Part shown: positions 25,500-34,766 of the stretch, piece by piece
Layout of the letters: every line of letters starts with the position of its first letter
How positions within the stretch are numbered: position 1 is the stretch's first letter
Source of the DNA: Ornithinimicrobium cavernae
Lineage (GTDB): Bacteria > Actinomycetota > Actinomycetes > Actinomycetales > Dermatophilaceae
DNA length: 64,000 nt
Direction of reading: 5' to 3'
Assembly (NCBI RefSeq): GCF_003121625.1
Contig: NZ_QDDJ01000012.1
Span: forward strand, 62,001 to 126,000
The notes under the pieces: generated by a model
Seen by the model: only the letters and a program-made list of their open reading frames with translations
What the model was told of the DNA's origin: nothing
The model's database searches: none
Translations under genes and position numbers: made by a program

Positions 25500-27620
25500 A
25501 TGGAAACCTGGCCCGGCAAGCCCTACCCCCTGGGTGCCACCTACGACGGCACCGGTGTCAACTTTGCCCTGTTCTCCGAGGTCGCGACCGGTGTCGACCT
25601 GTGCCTCATCGACGACGAGGGCGTCGAGACCCGGGTGCCCCTCACCGAGGTCGACGCCTACGTCTGGCACGGGTACCTGCCACGGGTCGAGCCCGGCCAG
25701 CGCTACGGGTTCCGCGTCCACGGCCCCTACGACCCCGAGGCCGGGCACCGGTGCAACCCGGCGAAGCTGCTGCTGGACCCCTATGCCAGGGCCTTCGACG
25801 GCACGACCTCCGGCGAGCAGCCGCTGTTCTCCTACGACTTCGAGGACCACTCGGTCCTCAACGAGGAGGACTCGCTCGGCCACACGATGCTCTCTGTGGT
25901 GGTCAACCCCTTCTTCGACTGGGGACACGACCGCCCACCGCGGCACGAGTACCACGACAGCGTCATCTACGAGACCCACGTCAAGGGCCTGACGATGCGG
26001 CACCCGGACGTGCCCGAGGAGATCCGCGGAACCTACGCCGCGCTGGGCCACCCCGCGATCGTCGAGCACCTGACGGGGCTCGGGGTCACCGCGGTGGAGC
26101 TGCTGCCTGTCCACCAGTTCGTCCACGAGCGGACCCTGCTCGACCAGGGGCTGAGCAACTACTGGGGCTACAACACCATCGGGTTCCTGGCACCGCACAA
26201 CGGGTATGCCGCGACGGGCACCCAGGGCCAGCAGGTCACCGAGTTCAAGTCGATGGTCAAGGCCCTGCACACCGCAGGCATCGAGGTCATCCTCGACGTC
26301 GTCTACAACCACACTGCCGAGGGCAACCACCTCGGACCGACGCTGGCCTTCCGTGGCATCGACAACAAGAGCTACTACCGGCTGGTGGACGAGGACCAGG
26401 CGCACTACTACGACACCACCGGCACGGGCAACAGCCTGCTCATGCGCAGTCCCCACGTGCTGCAGCTCATCATGGACTCGCTGCGCTACTGGGTCACCGA
26501 GTTGCACGTGGACGGCTTCCGGTTCGACCTCGCCGCCACGCTGGCACGGCAGTTTCACGAGGTGTCCAAGCTGTCCGCCTTCTTCGACATCATCCAGCAG
26601 GACCCGGTGATCTCCCAGGTCAAGCTGATCGCCGAGCCGTGGGACCTCGGCGACGGCGGTTACCAGGTGGGCAACTTCCCGCCGCTGTGGACCGAGTGGA
26701 ACGGCAAGTACCGCGACACCGTGCGCGACTACTGGCGGGGCCTCCCCTCGACGCTGGGGGTGTTCGCCTCCCGGCTCAGCGGCTCCTCCGACCTCTACGA
26801 GCACTCCGGGCGCCGGCCCATCGCCTCCATCAACTTCGTCACCGCCCACGACGGCTTCACCCTGCGGGACCTGGTGTCCTACAACGAGAAGCACAACGAG
26901 GCCAACGGTGAGGGCGGTGCCGACGGCGAGAGCCACAACCGCTCGTGGAACTGCGGTGTGGAGGGCCCGACGGACGACCCCGAGATCAACGCGCTGCGGC
27001 TCAAGCAGCAGAAGAACTTCCTCGCGACGCTCCTGCTGAGCCAGGGCGTCCCGATGATCGCCCACGGCGACGAGCTCGGACGCACCCAGCTGGGCAACAA
27101 CAACGTCTACGCCCAGGACAACGAGCTGTCCTGGGTGCCCTGGGACCTGGACCCCGACCAGCGGGACCTGCTCGACTTCACGGCCGACCTGATCACGCTG
27201 CGCAAGGAGCACCCGGTGTTCCGGCGGCGCCGGTTCTTCGCCGGCGACGCCGAGCACGGCGGGCAGAGCGAGCTGGGCGACATCGTCTGGTACGCCCCCA
27301 TGGGACTGGTCATGGACGAGAGCGCCTGGCGGTCCCACTTCGCCCGCTCGATCATGGTGTTCCTCAACGGCGAGGCGATCGCGGCCCCGGACGAGATGGG
27401 ACGCCCGGTCACCGACGACCACTTCCTGCTGCTGTTCAACGCCCACCACGAGTCGGTCGACTTCACCCTGCCCGAGGGTATCGACGCGACGACCTGGTCG
27501 GTGGTGGTCGACACGACCGGCGCCGAGCACGACGGCGACTGGGAGACCGGGCAGACCTATTCGGTTCCCCCGCAGGCGGTCATCGTGCTCACCGGCACGC
27601 CGCGGCCCGGTCTGGCCTGA
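25500..27620 (+). CDS. glgX: Glycogen debranching enzyme GlgX
   Basis: The product has 706 residues with an N-terminal CBM48 domain (about 8-110), then a GH13 barrel. Catalytic features are VDGFRFDLA (nucleophile Asp), LIAEPWD (acid/base Glu) and FVTAHDGFTL (transition-state Asp). WGYNTIGFLAPHNGY is typical of the isoamylase/GlgX subfamily. It hydrolyses alpha-1,6 branches of glycogen limit dextrins in the cytoplasm. AGAAAGA precedes the ATG. A PPK2 gene is convergent downstream; no other glg gene is in the window. Confidence 0.95.
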   Translation: METWPGKPYPLGATYDGTGVNFALFSEVATGVDLCLIDDEGVETRVPLTEVDAYVWHGYLPRVEPGQRYGFRVHGPYDPEAGHRCNPAKLLLDPYARAFDGTTSGEQPLFSYDFEDHSVLNEEDSLGHTMLSVVVNPFFDWGHDRPPRHEYHDSVIYETHVKGLTMRHPDVPEEIRGTYAALGHPAIVEHLTGLGVTAVELLPVHQFVHERTLLDQGLSNYWGYNTIGFLAPHNGYAATGTQGQQVTEFKSMVKALHTAGIEVILDVVYNHTAEGNHLGPTLAFRGIDNKSYYRLVDEDQAHYYDTTGTGNSLLMRSPHVLQLIMDSLRYWVTELHVDGFRFDLAATLARQFHEVSKLSAFFDIIQQDPVISQVKLIAEPWDLGDGGYQVGNFPPLWTEWNGKYRDTVRDYWRGLPSTLGVFASRLSGSSDLYEHSGRRPIASINFVTAHDGFTLRDLVSYNEKHNEANGEGGADGESHNRSWNCGVEGPTDDPEINALRLKQQKNFLATLLLSQGVPMIAHGDELGRTQLGNNNVYAQDNELSWVPWDLDPDQRDLLDFTADLITLRKEHPVFRRRRFFAGDAEHGGQSELGDIVWYAPMGLVMDESAWRSHFARSIMVFLNGEAIAAPDEMGRPVTDDHFLLLFNAHHESVDFTLPEGIDATTWSVVVDTTGAEHDGDWETGQTYSVPPQAVIVLTGTPRPGLA

Positions 27621-27635
27621 GCGCAGCCCCCGGGC

Positions 27636-28499
27636 TCAGCGGGTGGCGGCCAGGCGGGCCTTCTCGGTCTCGATGTCGAAGTCGGCCGGCGGCCACTCCA
27701 GGCCCAGGGCGCGCAGGTGTTCCAGGAGCAGCTGCTGGACCGCCAGCCGGGCGTACCACTTGCGGTCGGCCGGCACGACGTACCACGGAGCAGCCTCGGT
27801 CGAGGTCCGGTCCAGGAGCGCCTGGTACGCCTCCTGGTAGGCGTCCCACCTGAGACGGGTGTCGATGTCGCCGGGGTTGTACTTCCAGTACTTGTCGGGT
27901 CGCTCCAGCCGCTCGGCCAGGCGCTCGCCCTGCTCCTCGTGGGAGACGTGCAGCATGACCTTGATGAGGCTCGTGTCGTCGTCCACGAGGGACTGCTCGA
28001 AGTCGTTGATCGTGGAGTAGCGCCGGCTCCACACGGCGGGCTCGACGAGCTCGTCGACCCGCGCGATGAGGACGTCCTCGTAGTGGGAGCGGTCGAAGAC
28101 CCCGATCATTCCGGCCGCGGGCAGCGCCCGGCGGATGCGCCAGAGGAAGGGATGGGCCTGCTCTTCCTTCGTGGGGGCCTTGAACGCGGTGATCTCGGTG
28201 CCCTGCGGGTCCACGGCACCCACCACGTGGCGCATGATCCCGCCCTTCCCGGCGGTGTCGAGTCCCTGGATGATGAGGAGGACCTTCTGGGTGCCCCCGC
28301 TGCGGCCGTTGGCGTAGAGCTGCTCCTGCAGGGTGTCGATCTCGTCGTCGGCCTCCGCCAGGGCCTGCTTGCCGGCGTCCTTGTCACCGGTGAAGGCGGG
28401 CGTTCCCCGGGTGTCGACGTCGGCCAGGACGAACCCCTCCCCCGCGTGCAGGGCCTCGCTGAACGGTGTGGCGCTCTTCCTCGACTTCTTGCTACCCAT
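27636..28499 (-). CDS. ppk2: Polyphosphate kinase 2 family protein
   Basis: The product has 287 residues. The P-loop IQGLDTAGKGG, the Walker B FDRSHYEDVL and the lid region (ERPDKYWKYNPGDID) are the PPK2 signatures. The family transfers phosphate between polyphosphate and nucleotides, usually making NTP or NDP from polyP. The ATG at 28499 is preceded by AGGA at suitable distance. It is convergent with glgX and divergent from the reductase gene. Confidence 0.92.
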   Translation of the reverse strand: MGSKKSRKSATPFSEALHAGEGFVLADVDTRGTPAFTGDKDAGKQALAEADDEIDTLQEQLYANGRSGGTQKVLLIIQGLDTAGKGGIMRHVVGAVDPQGTEITAFKAPTKEEQAHPFLWRIRRALPAAGMIGVFDRSHYEDVLIARVDELVEPAVWSRRYSTINDFEQSLVDDDTSLIKVMLHVSHEEQGERLAERLERPDKYWKYNPGDIDTRLRWDAYQEAYQALLDRTSTEAAPWYVVPADRKWYARLAVQQLLLEHLRALGLEWPPADFDIETEKARLAATR

Positions 28500-28555
28500 C
28501 GCGCCATCCTGCACCAGATGGCCCACCGGTGCGCGGCATGGGCCACGATGGACCC

Positions 28556-29332
28556 ATGGTCACCCTGCTCGCCGGGCCACGCTCCCTCGACGACCTGCTC
28601 CGGCAGTATGCCGTGGGGCCGGGGCCGGTGGTCCGCGCCAACTTCGTCACCACTCTGGACGGCCACGCGACCGGCGGCGACGGGCTGTCGGGCTCGATCA
28701 ACTCCGCCGCGGACAAGCAGGTCTTCGACCTGCTGCGCGCCCTGGCCGACGTCGTGGTGGTCGGCGCCGGGACGATCCGCGCGGAGGGCTACGGCAGGCT
28801 GCGCACCGAGGACCCCGCGCTGCTGGAGCTACGGCGGGCGGCCGGGCGGCCCGACCACCCGGTGCTCGCGGTGGTCACCGCCTCGGGTGAGCTGCCGGAG
28901 AAGGTGCTGACGCCGGACCCGGAGGCCGGCGACCTGCTGGCGCTGTGCGCGGGGGCCGTGACCGAGGAGCTCTCGGCAAGCCTCGGGCCGGACGCCGTGA
29001 TCGCCTGCGGCACCGACAGCGTCGAGCCGACAACCGCCGTGCGCGCCCTGCACGAGCGCGGGTTGGGGCACGTGCTCACCGAGGGCGGTCCCCACCTGCT
29101 CGGCGGGTGGGTGCGGGCAGGGGTCCTGGACGAGCTCTGCCTCACCGTGCGCCCCGTCGTGGTCGGCGGCACGGGTCCGCGCATCCTGGAAGCGCCGATC
29201 GGCTCCGGCCCGCTGGCCCGGTTCGAGCTGCGCCACGCCCTGGCTGTGGAGGGCGACCTGATGCTGCGGTACGTCGCGGTCAAGGAGTCGCGCACACGCC
29301 ACCAGTCGGGGACCGGGCCACACCTCAACTGA
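28556..29332 (+). CDS. Pyrimidine reductase family (RibD C-terminal domain) protein
   Basis: The product has 258 residues. RANFVTTLDGHATGGDGLSGSI is the substrate-binding start of RibD_C domains (quoted here in part), VVVVGAGTIRAEGYG binds NADPH, and LTEGGPHLLGGWV is the conserved middle. It lacks the deaminase domain, so it is a stand-alone reductase, possibly in riboflavin, deazaflavin-like or folate-type chemistry. The ATG at 28556 matches the family start. Confidence 0.85.
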   Translation: MVTLLAGPRSLDDLLRQYAVGPGPVVRANFVTTLDGHATGGDGLSGSINSAADKQVFDLLRALADVVVVGAGTIRAEGYGRLRTEDPALLELRRAAGRPDHPVLAVVTASGELPEKVLTPDPEAGDLLALCAGAVTEELSASLGPDAVIACGTDSVEPTTAVRALHERGLGHVLTEGGPHLLGGWVRAGVLDELCLTVRPVVVGGTGPRILEAPIGSGPLARFELRHALAVEGDLMLRYVAVKESRTRHQSGTGPHLN

Positions 29333-30527
29333 GGAAGTCGCGCACCGTGCGTTCCCACCGCTCGCGGTCAGTGTTCCATTCGCGGCAGTGCAGCGGGCCG
29401 TCCCACAGGTCCAGCGTGATGAGGTCGGGCCGTCGCTGCGCGAGGGCCTCGGAGGGCCCGTAGGGCACGGAGTCGTCGGTGCGCGAGTGGATCAACAGCA
29501 TCGGGTGCTCGAGCTCCTCGGCGCGGGCCACCCAGTTGGTGACCGCGATGTCGATCGGCTCTGCCACACCGACCAGGTGCCGGGTCGCCCGGCGACCCAT
29601 GAGGAGCTTGCCCAGCATGCTGGCGGCCCGCGGGATGCGGTTCAGGTCGGCGTGGTGGGTCAGGACCACTCCCCAGTCGATCACCGGGCAGTCCAGCACC
29701 ACCCGGTCGACGAAGCGGGAGTAGTCCGAGCGGTCCAGGGTCTGCAGGACGATCGCGCCGCCCATCGACCACCCGAACAGGGTGACCTGCTCGGCTCCCT
29801 GACTGACGGCATACGAGATGGCTGCCTCGACGTCCCGCCACTCCGACAGCCCGAGGTTGTAGCGGCCGTCCGCACTGGGCGGAGCCCCCTGGTCGTTGCG
29901 ATACTTCGGCACGAGGGAGGTGAACCCGAGGTCGTGGAGCAGGGGCAGCGCCCGGATCACTTCCTCCCGCCTGGCCGAGCGACCGTGCACCAGGACCGCC
30001 CACTGCCCCGGGCGCTCCGCGTCCGCCCGCGGCGGCACCAGCCAGGCGGGCAGGTCGCCGACGTCGGAGGGGACGTGCACGTCCTCGAACGGGAGGCCGA
30101 CCGCGGTGCCGGGGTCGCCGCAGTAGTAGTAGCTGTTCCACCGCGCCGGTCCGGGGACCAGGCGGCCCTCGTCCAGGTCAATGAGCTCACGGACCACGGT
30201 GCGGTCGAGGGGCTTGCGAGCTGTCAGGTCGCTCGACACGACCTCGCCGACCCGGGCGTGGCCGGCCGCGTGGTCGAGCCACAGGCCGTAGCGGCCGGGT
30301 GAGAGCGTGTGCGGCGCCGCGACCAGGGTGATCGTGTCCGGGCCGGCGCCGTCGCGGTCGACCGAGACGATCCATGTGTCGTCCTTGCGCTCGTGCTCCG
30401 GAGTGACCACGCGGCGGGCGAAGTAGGTCGCCACGCCCAGGGAGGCCAGGGCGGCGGTGACCGCGGAGCCCACCCCACCGGCAGCCAGCACCGTGCTCAG
30501 CCTCGGCTTCAGCCGCACCTCAGCCAC
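29325..30527 (-). CDS. Alpha/beta hydrolase with N-terminal membrane anchor
   Basis: The product has about 400 residues. A single hydrophobic helix near residues 10-30 (VLAAGGVGSAVTAALASLGV) precedes a soluble N-terminal domain (to about 150). The hydrolase fold follows: LVHGRSARREE (oxyanion region), the nucleophile elbow GWSMGG, LIHSRTDDSVPYG (acid) and the late HCREW histidine. The substrate is unknown. The GTG start at 30527 overlaps the ligase stop by 8 bases, so the two genes are coupled. Confidence 0.8.
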   Translation of the reverse strand: MAEVRLKPRLSTVLAAGGVGSAVTAALASLGVATYFARRVVTPEHERKDDTWIVSVDRDGAGPDTITLVAAPHTLSPGRYGLWLDHAAGHARVGEVVSSDLTARKPLDRTVVRELIDLDEGRLVPGPARWNSYYYCGDPGTAVGLPFEDVHVPSDVGDLPAWLVPPRADAERPGQWAVLVHGRSARREEVIRALPLLHDLGFTSLVPKYRNDQGAPPSADGRYNLGLSEWRDVEAAISYAVSQGAEQVTLFGWSMGGAIVLQTLDRSDYSRFVDRVVLDCPVIDWGVVLTHHADLNRIPRAASMLGKLLMGRRATRHLVGVAEPIDIAVTNWVARAEELEHPMLLIHSRTDDSVPYGPSEALAQRRPDLITLDLWDGPLHCREWNTDRERWERTVRDFLS

Positions 30528-31578
30528 CGAGGACCTCAGAGAGGTCGAAGGCCACCGGCTGCTCGAGCTGGGCGTAGGTGCAGGACTCCGGGTCACGGTC
30601 GGGCCGCCACCGGACGAACTGTGCCGTGTGCCGGAAGCGGGCACCCTCGAGGTAGTCGTACCTGACCTCGACGACCCGTTCGGGGCGCAGTGGGACGAAC
30701 GACAGGTCCTTGCCCGCGTTCCACCGGCTCGTCTCGTTCTTGCGGGGGGTGCCCTCAAGAGTCGCTGCCCAGTCCCACGGGTGTCCGCCGATCTCGGTGA
30801 CCAGGGGCTGCAGCTCGGTCAACAGCTCACGGCGTCGGGCCATCGGGAAGGCCCCGACGACACCGACCGGCGCCAGCACACCCTCGTCGGTGTAGAGCCC
30901 GAGCAGCAGGGAGCCGAGGGCGTCCGGGCCTGACTTGTGCAGGCGGTAGCCAGCGACCACACAGTCTGCGGTCCGCTCGTGCTTGATCTTGCTGAGCACC
31001 CGCTTGTCGGGCTGGTAGACCCCGGCCGGGTCCTTGGCGATGAGCCCGTCCAGACCGGCGCCCTCGAACTGCTCGAACCACTCCTGGGCCAGGGCACTGT
31101 CCCTGGTCACCCGGGTCAGATAGATCGGTGGCTCAGCGTCGGCGAGTGCCTCCTCCAGCCGGGCCCGCCGCTGCTCCAGCGGGAAACCCATGAGGTCCTC
31201 GTCCCCCAGCGCCAGCAGGTCGAAGGCCACGAAGCTGGCCGGCGTCTCCGCAGCCAGCTTGCGGACACGCGAGTCGGCGGGGTGGATCCGCTGCTGGAGC
31301 ACCTCGAAGTCCAGGCGGTTGCCGGCGGTGTCCGCGTAGACGATCTCGCCGTCGATCACTGCGCGCTCGGGAAAGTTCGCCAGCACCGCCTCGACGACCT
31401 CGGGGAAGTAGCGGGTCATCGGCTTCTCGTTGCGCGAGCCGATCTCCACCTCGTTGCCGTCGCGGAAGATGATCGACCGGAAGCCGTCCCACTTGGGCTC
31501 GTAGAACTGGCCCTCCGGGATCCCCTTGACCGGCTTGGCGAGCATCGGCTTGACCGGTGGCATGACGGGCAGGTCCAT
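30520..31578 (-). CDS. ligC: ATP-dependent DNA ligase (LigC type)
   Basis: The product has 352 residues. The nucleotidyltransferase motif I EPKWDGFRSI has the AMP-accepting lysine. Motif IIIa lies near SFVAFDLLAL, motif IV is DGLIAKDP and motif V is KIKHERTADCVV. An OB-fold domain completes the protein. LigC ligases are non-replicative enzymes of actinobacterial repair and end joining. The LigD-polymerase-type gene lies 42 bases upstream, so the pair supplies the polymerase and ligase functions that are fused in LigD of other bacteria. Confidence 0.9.
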   Translation of the reverse strand: MDLPVMPPVKPMLAKPVKGIPEGQFYEPKWDGFRSIIFRDGNEVEIGSRNEKPMTRYFPEVVEAVLANFPERAVIDGEIVYADTAGNRLDFEVLQQRIHPADSRVRKLAAETPASFVAFDLLALGDEDLMGFPLEQRRARLEEALADAEPPIYLTRVTRDSALAQEWFEQFEGAGLDGLIAKDPAGVYQPDKRVLSKIKHERTADCVVAGYRLHKSGPDALGSLLLGLYTDEGVLAPVGVVGAFPMARRRELLTELQPLVTEIGGHPWDWAATLEGTPRKNETSRWNAGKDLSFVPLRPERVVEVRYDYLEGARFRHTAQFVRWRPDRDPESCTYAQLEQPVAFDLSEVLGG

Positions 31579-31620
31579 GCCGCCAGTCTGCCCGATCAGG
31601 CGTCGGCACACGCGGAGGCG

Positions 31621-32682
31621 CTAGCTCTCGACGCGGTTCCCGTGCTCGTCCCAGTGCTCGGCGACCTTCTTGCTGGGCTGCACCCGCGGGGGCTCCCCCG
31701 GCATCTTCGGGTGGTCCGGCGGGAAGTTGAGCTCCCCCAGGCCGCGCTCCAGGTCGGCCTCCCACAAGGCGTAGGCCCCGTCGATCGAGCCCGCCTCGTC
31801 GTGCAGGTGCTCCCACGCGTCGCCGTGCTCGGCGAGCCACTCCGGGACGGTCCGCACGGTCAGCTCGGCCGGGCCGATCTCGCCGAGCTGGTCCCACGTC
31901 ATCGGCACCGACACGGGGCCACCGGGCAGCACCCGTGGTGACCAGGCGGCGGCCAGCGTGCGGTCGCGCGTGGCCTGGTTGAAGTCCACGAAGATCCGCT
32001 GACCGCGCTCCTCCTTCCACCAGGCGGTGGTGACCAGGTCGGGCATCCGCCGCTCCAGCTCCCGGGCGATGCCGATCACGGCGTGCCGCACCTCCAGGAA
32101 CTCCAGGCGCGGCTCGATCGCGGCGAAGACGTGCACACCACGGCTCCCGGTGGTCTTGACGAAGGGCGTCAGACCGACCTCCGTCATCACCTCGCGCAGC
32201 CCCCGCGCCACCTCGACGATCTCGGCGAAACCGAGCCCGGGCTGCGGGTCGAGGTCGATGCGGATCTCGTCCGGGTGGTCGTTGTCGCCGCTGCGGACCG
32301 GCCACGGGTGGAAGGTCACGGTGCCCATCTGCGCGGCCCACACCGCGCCGGCCAGCTCGTCGATCACCAGCTGTGGGTGACTCCGCCCGGAGGGGTAGGT
32401 CACCATGGTGGTCCGGACCCACGCCGGCACACCCTTGGGCGGGTTCTTGGAGTAGAACACCTCACCCTCGATGCCGTCGCGGACACGCTGCAGGGTGACC
32501 GGCCGGTCGGCGAGCGCCCGCAGGAGCGGCTCACCCACGGCCGTGAGGTATGCCGCGAGGTCGGCCTTGGTGATCGCCGCACCACCGTTGGTGGCCGGCC
32601 ACACGGTCTTGTCGGGGCTGCTCAGCCGCACCTCGCGGTCCCCCTCGGGACCGGGCACGACCAGGGTCTGGGCACTCGCCAT
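31621..32682 (-). CDS. LigD-type polymerase/primase domain protein
   Basis: The product has 353 residues and corresponds to the polymerase domain of LigD alone. The catalytic carboxylate motif IRIDLDPQPG and the following VKTTGSRGVHVF are present, as is FVDFNQATRDRTLAAA. Such archaeo-eukaryotic primase-like enzymes fill gaps and add ribonucleotides during non-homologous end joining. It is followed on the same strand by LigC. No ku gene or LigD nuclease domain is seen in the window. Confidence 0.9.
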   Translation of the reverse strand: MASAQTLVVPGPEGDREVRLSSPDKTVWPATNGGAAITKADLAAYLTAVGEPLLRALADRPVTLQRVRDGIEGEVFYSKNPPKGVPAWVRTTMVTYPSGRSHPQLVIDELAGAVWAAQMGTVTFHPWPVRSGDNDHPDEIRIDLDPQPGLGFAEIVEVARGLREVMTEVGLTPFVKTTGSRGVHVFAAIEPRLEFLEVRHAVIGIARELERRMPDLVTTAWWKEERGQRIFVDFNQATRDRTLAAAWSPRVLPGGPVSVPMTWDQLGEIGPAELTVRTVPEWLAEHGDAWEHLHDEAGSIDGAYALWEADLERGLGELNFPPDHPKMPGEPPRVQPSKKVAEHWDEHGNRVES

Positions 32683-32843
32683 ACGCGGAACGCTACCCGG
32701 CCCGGGTGACGGCCGCACCGGTCCGCTCGCCGAGCCATGCGGCATACCCCTGGTGTCGACTCCGAGGGAACCGACTGGCGACGGGTAACCTCCAAGCCGC
32801 CAGCGGGTCCGGAAGGCCCGCGACGACACGGAGGAGAGCGTTC

Positions 32844-33218
32844 ATGGAGTGGTTCCCCTGGATCTTTGTCGGCGTGCCGCTGTTCATCGGGCTGGTCTGG
32901 CTCCTCATCCTGGTCGTCATCGGGCGGGGCATCTGGTCGGCCTGGCAGCGGCGCCGGGCCAACGAGACGGCGCCCGTGCTGGCCTTCCCGGCACGGGTGA
33001 TCGGCAAGCGCGACAGCGTCAGCGGCGGCGGCAACAGCTCCGCACGCACCCACTACTTCGTGACCTTCGAGCGCCTGGACCTGCAGCGTCTGGAGCTGGA
33101 GGTGAGCGGCCAGGAGTTCGGGATGCTCGCGATCGGCGACAACGGCCGGCTGACCCACCAGGGCACGTGGTACCAGGGTTTTGTGCGCGATGTGCCGGGT
33201 CCGCCGACCACTGCCTGA
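32844..33218 (+). CDS. DUF2500-like membrane protein
   Basis: The product has 124 residues: one N-terminal membrane helix (about 5-30) and a soluble domain. The domain carries the pattern FPARVIGKRDSV, THYFVTFE and VSGQEFGMLAIGD, typical of DUF2500. GGAGGAGAG is just before the ATG. The function is unknown. It is upstream of msrB with a 69-base gap and may be cotranscribed. Confidence 0.75.
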   Translation: MEWFPWIFVGVPLFIGLVWLLILVVIGRGIWSAWQRRRANETAPVLAFPARVIGKRDSVSGGGNSSARTHYFVTFERLDLQRLELEVSGQEFGMLAIGDNGRLTHQGTWYQGFVRDVPGPPTTA

Positions 33219-33287
33219 CCCAGGCCGGGGCCACGCGGACGGGGGCGACTCGGAGATTCGCGGGACCGGGCGTACGGTGGAAGCACT

Positions 33288-33755
33288 ATGACCGAGAACA
33301 ACACCTACCCCGTCAGCAAGACCGACCAGGAGTGGCGTGAGCAGCTCACGCCAGAGGAGTACGCCGTGCTCCGCAAGGCGGGCACCGAGCGGCCGTTCGT
33401 CGGGGAGTACACCGACACCACCACCGAGGGCGTCTACTCCTGCCGCGCCTGCGGTGCCGAGCTGTTCCGCAGCGAGACCAAGTTCGAGAGCCACTGCGGG
33501 TGGCCGTCCTTCTACGCGCCGCTGGCGCAGGACCGGGTCGAGTACCTCGAGGACAACACGCTGGGCCGCACCCGCACCGAGGTGCGCTGCGCCAACTGCG
33601 GATCCCACCTGGGCCACGTCTTCGAGGGCGAGGGCTACGACACGCCCACCGACCAGCGCTACTGCATGAACTCCATCGCGATGACGCTGCAGCCGCTCGA
33701 CCATGCGGGCTCTGAGGCCCAGCCGAGGTCGACCAGCGTCGGCGGCACCTTCTGA
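33288..33755 (+). CDS. msrB: Peptide-methionine (R)-S-oxide reductase MsrB
   Basis: The product has 155 residues. Two CxxC pairs (YSCRACGAELF and VRCANCGSHLG) form the structural zinc site. GWPSF and the catalytic cysteine in RYCMNSIAM are conserved. It repairs oxidised methionine residues (R form) in the cytoplasm. A C-terminal 15-residue tail extends beyond the usual end. A long inverted repeat follows the stop. Confidence 0.95.
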   Translation: MTENNTYPVSKTDQEWREQLTPEEYAVLRKAGTERPFVGEYTDTTTEGVYSCRACGAELFRSETKFESHCGWPSFYAPLAQDRVEYLEDNTLGRTRTEVRCANCGSHLGHVFEGEGYDTPTDQRYCMNSIAMTLQPLDHAGSEAQPRSTSVGGTF

Positions 33756-33783
33756 GGCTGACGCCCAACCCGCTACCCCTCAC

Positions 33784-33835
33784 GTGCAGGATCCTTGACG
33801 CCCGGCCGGCCCGGCAGCGTCAAGGATCCCTGCAC
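33784..33835. repeat. Long inverted repeat between convergent genes, possible bidirectional terminator
   Basis: Arms GTGCAGGATCCTTGACGC and GCGTCAAGGATCCCTGCAC are complementary except for one extra G, giving an 18-bp stem with a bulge around a 15-base GC-rich loop. It sits 28 bases after the msrB stop and 20 before the hemQ stop. There is no U-tract. It could be a terminator for both genes or a copy of a dispersed palindromic element. Confidence 0.7.
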
Positions 33836-33855
33836 CTGAGGCGCCCCTGCGCGGA

Positions 33856-34590
33856 CTACGGCAGCGTGGCGACCAGTGTCGCGACGTCCACGCGCGGTCC
33901 CGTGAAGAACGGGATCTCCTCGCGCACGTGAAGGCGCGCGTCGACGGCGCGGAGCTCACGCATCAGGTCCACGATCCGGTGCAGCTCGTCCGCCTCGAAC
34001 GCCAGCAGCCACTCGTAGTCACCCAGCGCAAAGCTGGCGATCGTGTTGGCGCGCACGTCCTTGTAGTCCTTCGCGGCCAGGCCGTGCTCGCGGAGCATGC
34101 GGCGGCGGTCCTCCTCCGGCAGCACGTACCAGTCGTAGGACCGCACGAACGGGTAGACACACATGTAGGCACCCGGCTCCTCCCCCGCCAGGAACGCCGG
34201 GATGTGGCCGCGGTTGAACTCGGCGGGCCGGTGGATGCCGACGTTGCTCCACACCGGCTCCAGCTGGGTGCCCAGCTGCGTGCGGCGCAGCCGCTGGTAG
34301 GCCGACTGGAGCAGCTCGACGGACTCGGCGTGCCACCACACCATGAAGTCGGCGTCCGCGCGGAGCCCTGACACGTCATAGAGCCCACGCACGGTGACGC
34401 CCTCGTCCTCGATGCTGGCCAGCAGCACCTCCAGCTCGTGCGCCAGGTCGCCGCGGTCGTCGCCCAAGGGGTTGACGGTGCGGAACACCGAGTACATCGC
34501 GTAGCGGACCTCGCTGTTGATCCGCTCGCTGTCGGGGGTCGTCTCCTGCTTGGGCTGGACGTCGGATGGTGCCTGGGGGTGCTCGGTCAT
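33856..34590 (-). CDS. hemQ: Coproheme decarboxylase HemQ/ChdC
   Basis: The product has 244 residues. Features are [29 protein letters not shown], the catalytic tyrosine in [15 protein letters not shown], and the haem-ligating histidine in [13 protein letters not shown]. HemQ decarboxylates coproheme III to protohaem, the last step of the coproporphyrin-dependent pathway of Gram-positive bacteria. The ATG was placed at 34590 after a variable polar N-terminus of about 25 residues. Confidence 0.93.
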   Translation of the reverse strand: MTEHPQAPSDVQPKQETTPDSERINSEVRYAMYSVFRTVNPLGDDRGDLAHELEVLLASIEDEGVTVRGLYDVSGLRADADFMVWWHAESVELLQSAYQRLRRTQLGTQLEPVWSNVGIHRPAEFNRGHIPAFLAGEEPGAYMCVYPFVRSYDWYVLPEEDRRRMLREHGLAAKDYKDVRANTIASFALGDYEWLLAFEADELHRIVDLMRELRAVDARLHVREEIPFFTGPRVDVATLVATLP

Positions 34591-34766
34591 GGGTCCATTG
34601 TCCGCCGTGCGCTCCGGCCACCGACCACCGGGTGGGGCGATCTGCAGGGACGGGCTGCACGATCGGAGCGAGCGTGGGTTCGCCCTGGCGGCCACGCACA
34701 GTGTCACGCGGTTGGTGGGTGCCACCCGCCCGCGGTGGGACAGACCCGCGTCCAGTTGCCGGTCGA

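Noticed and set aside
24098-26911. 937-codon plus-strand open frame
   Set aside because: It runs through tRNA genes and antisense to YihY and out of frame with glgX. Its composition is that of a high-GC shadow frame.
34714-34727. GGTGGGTGCCACC hairpin downstream of the pseudogene
   Set aside because: The loop would be only about three bases and the stem five; too weak to list as a terminator.
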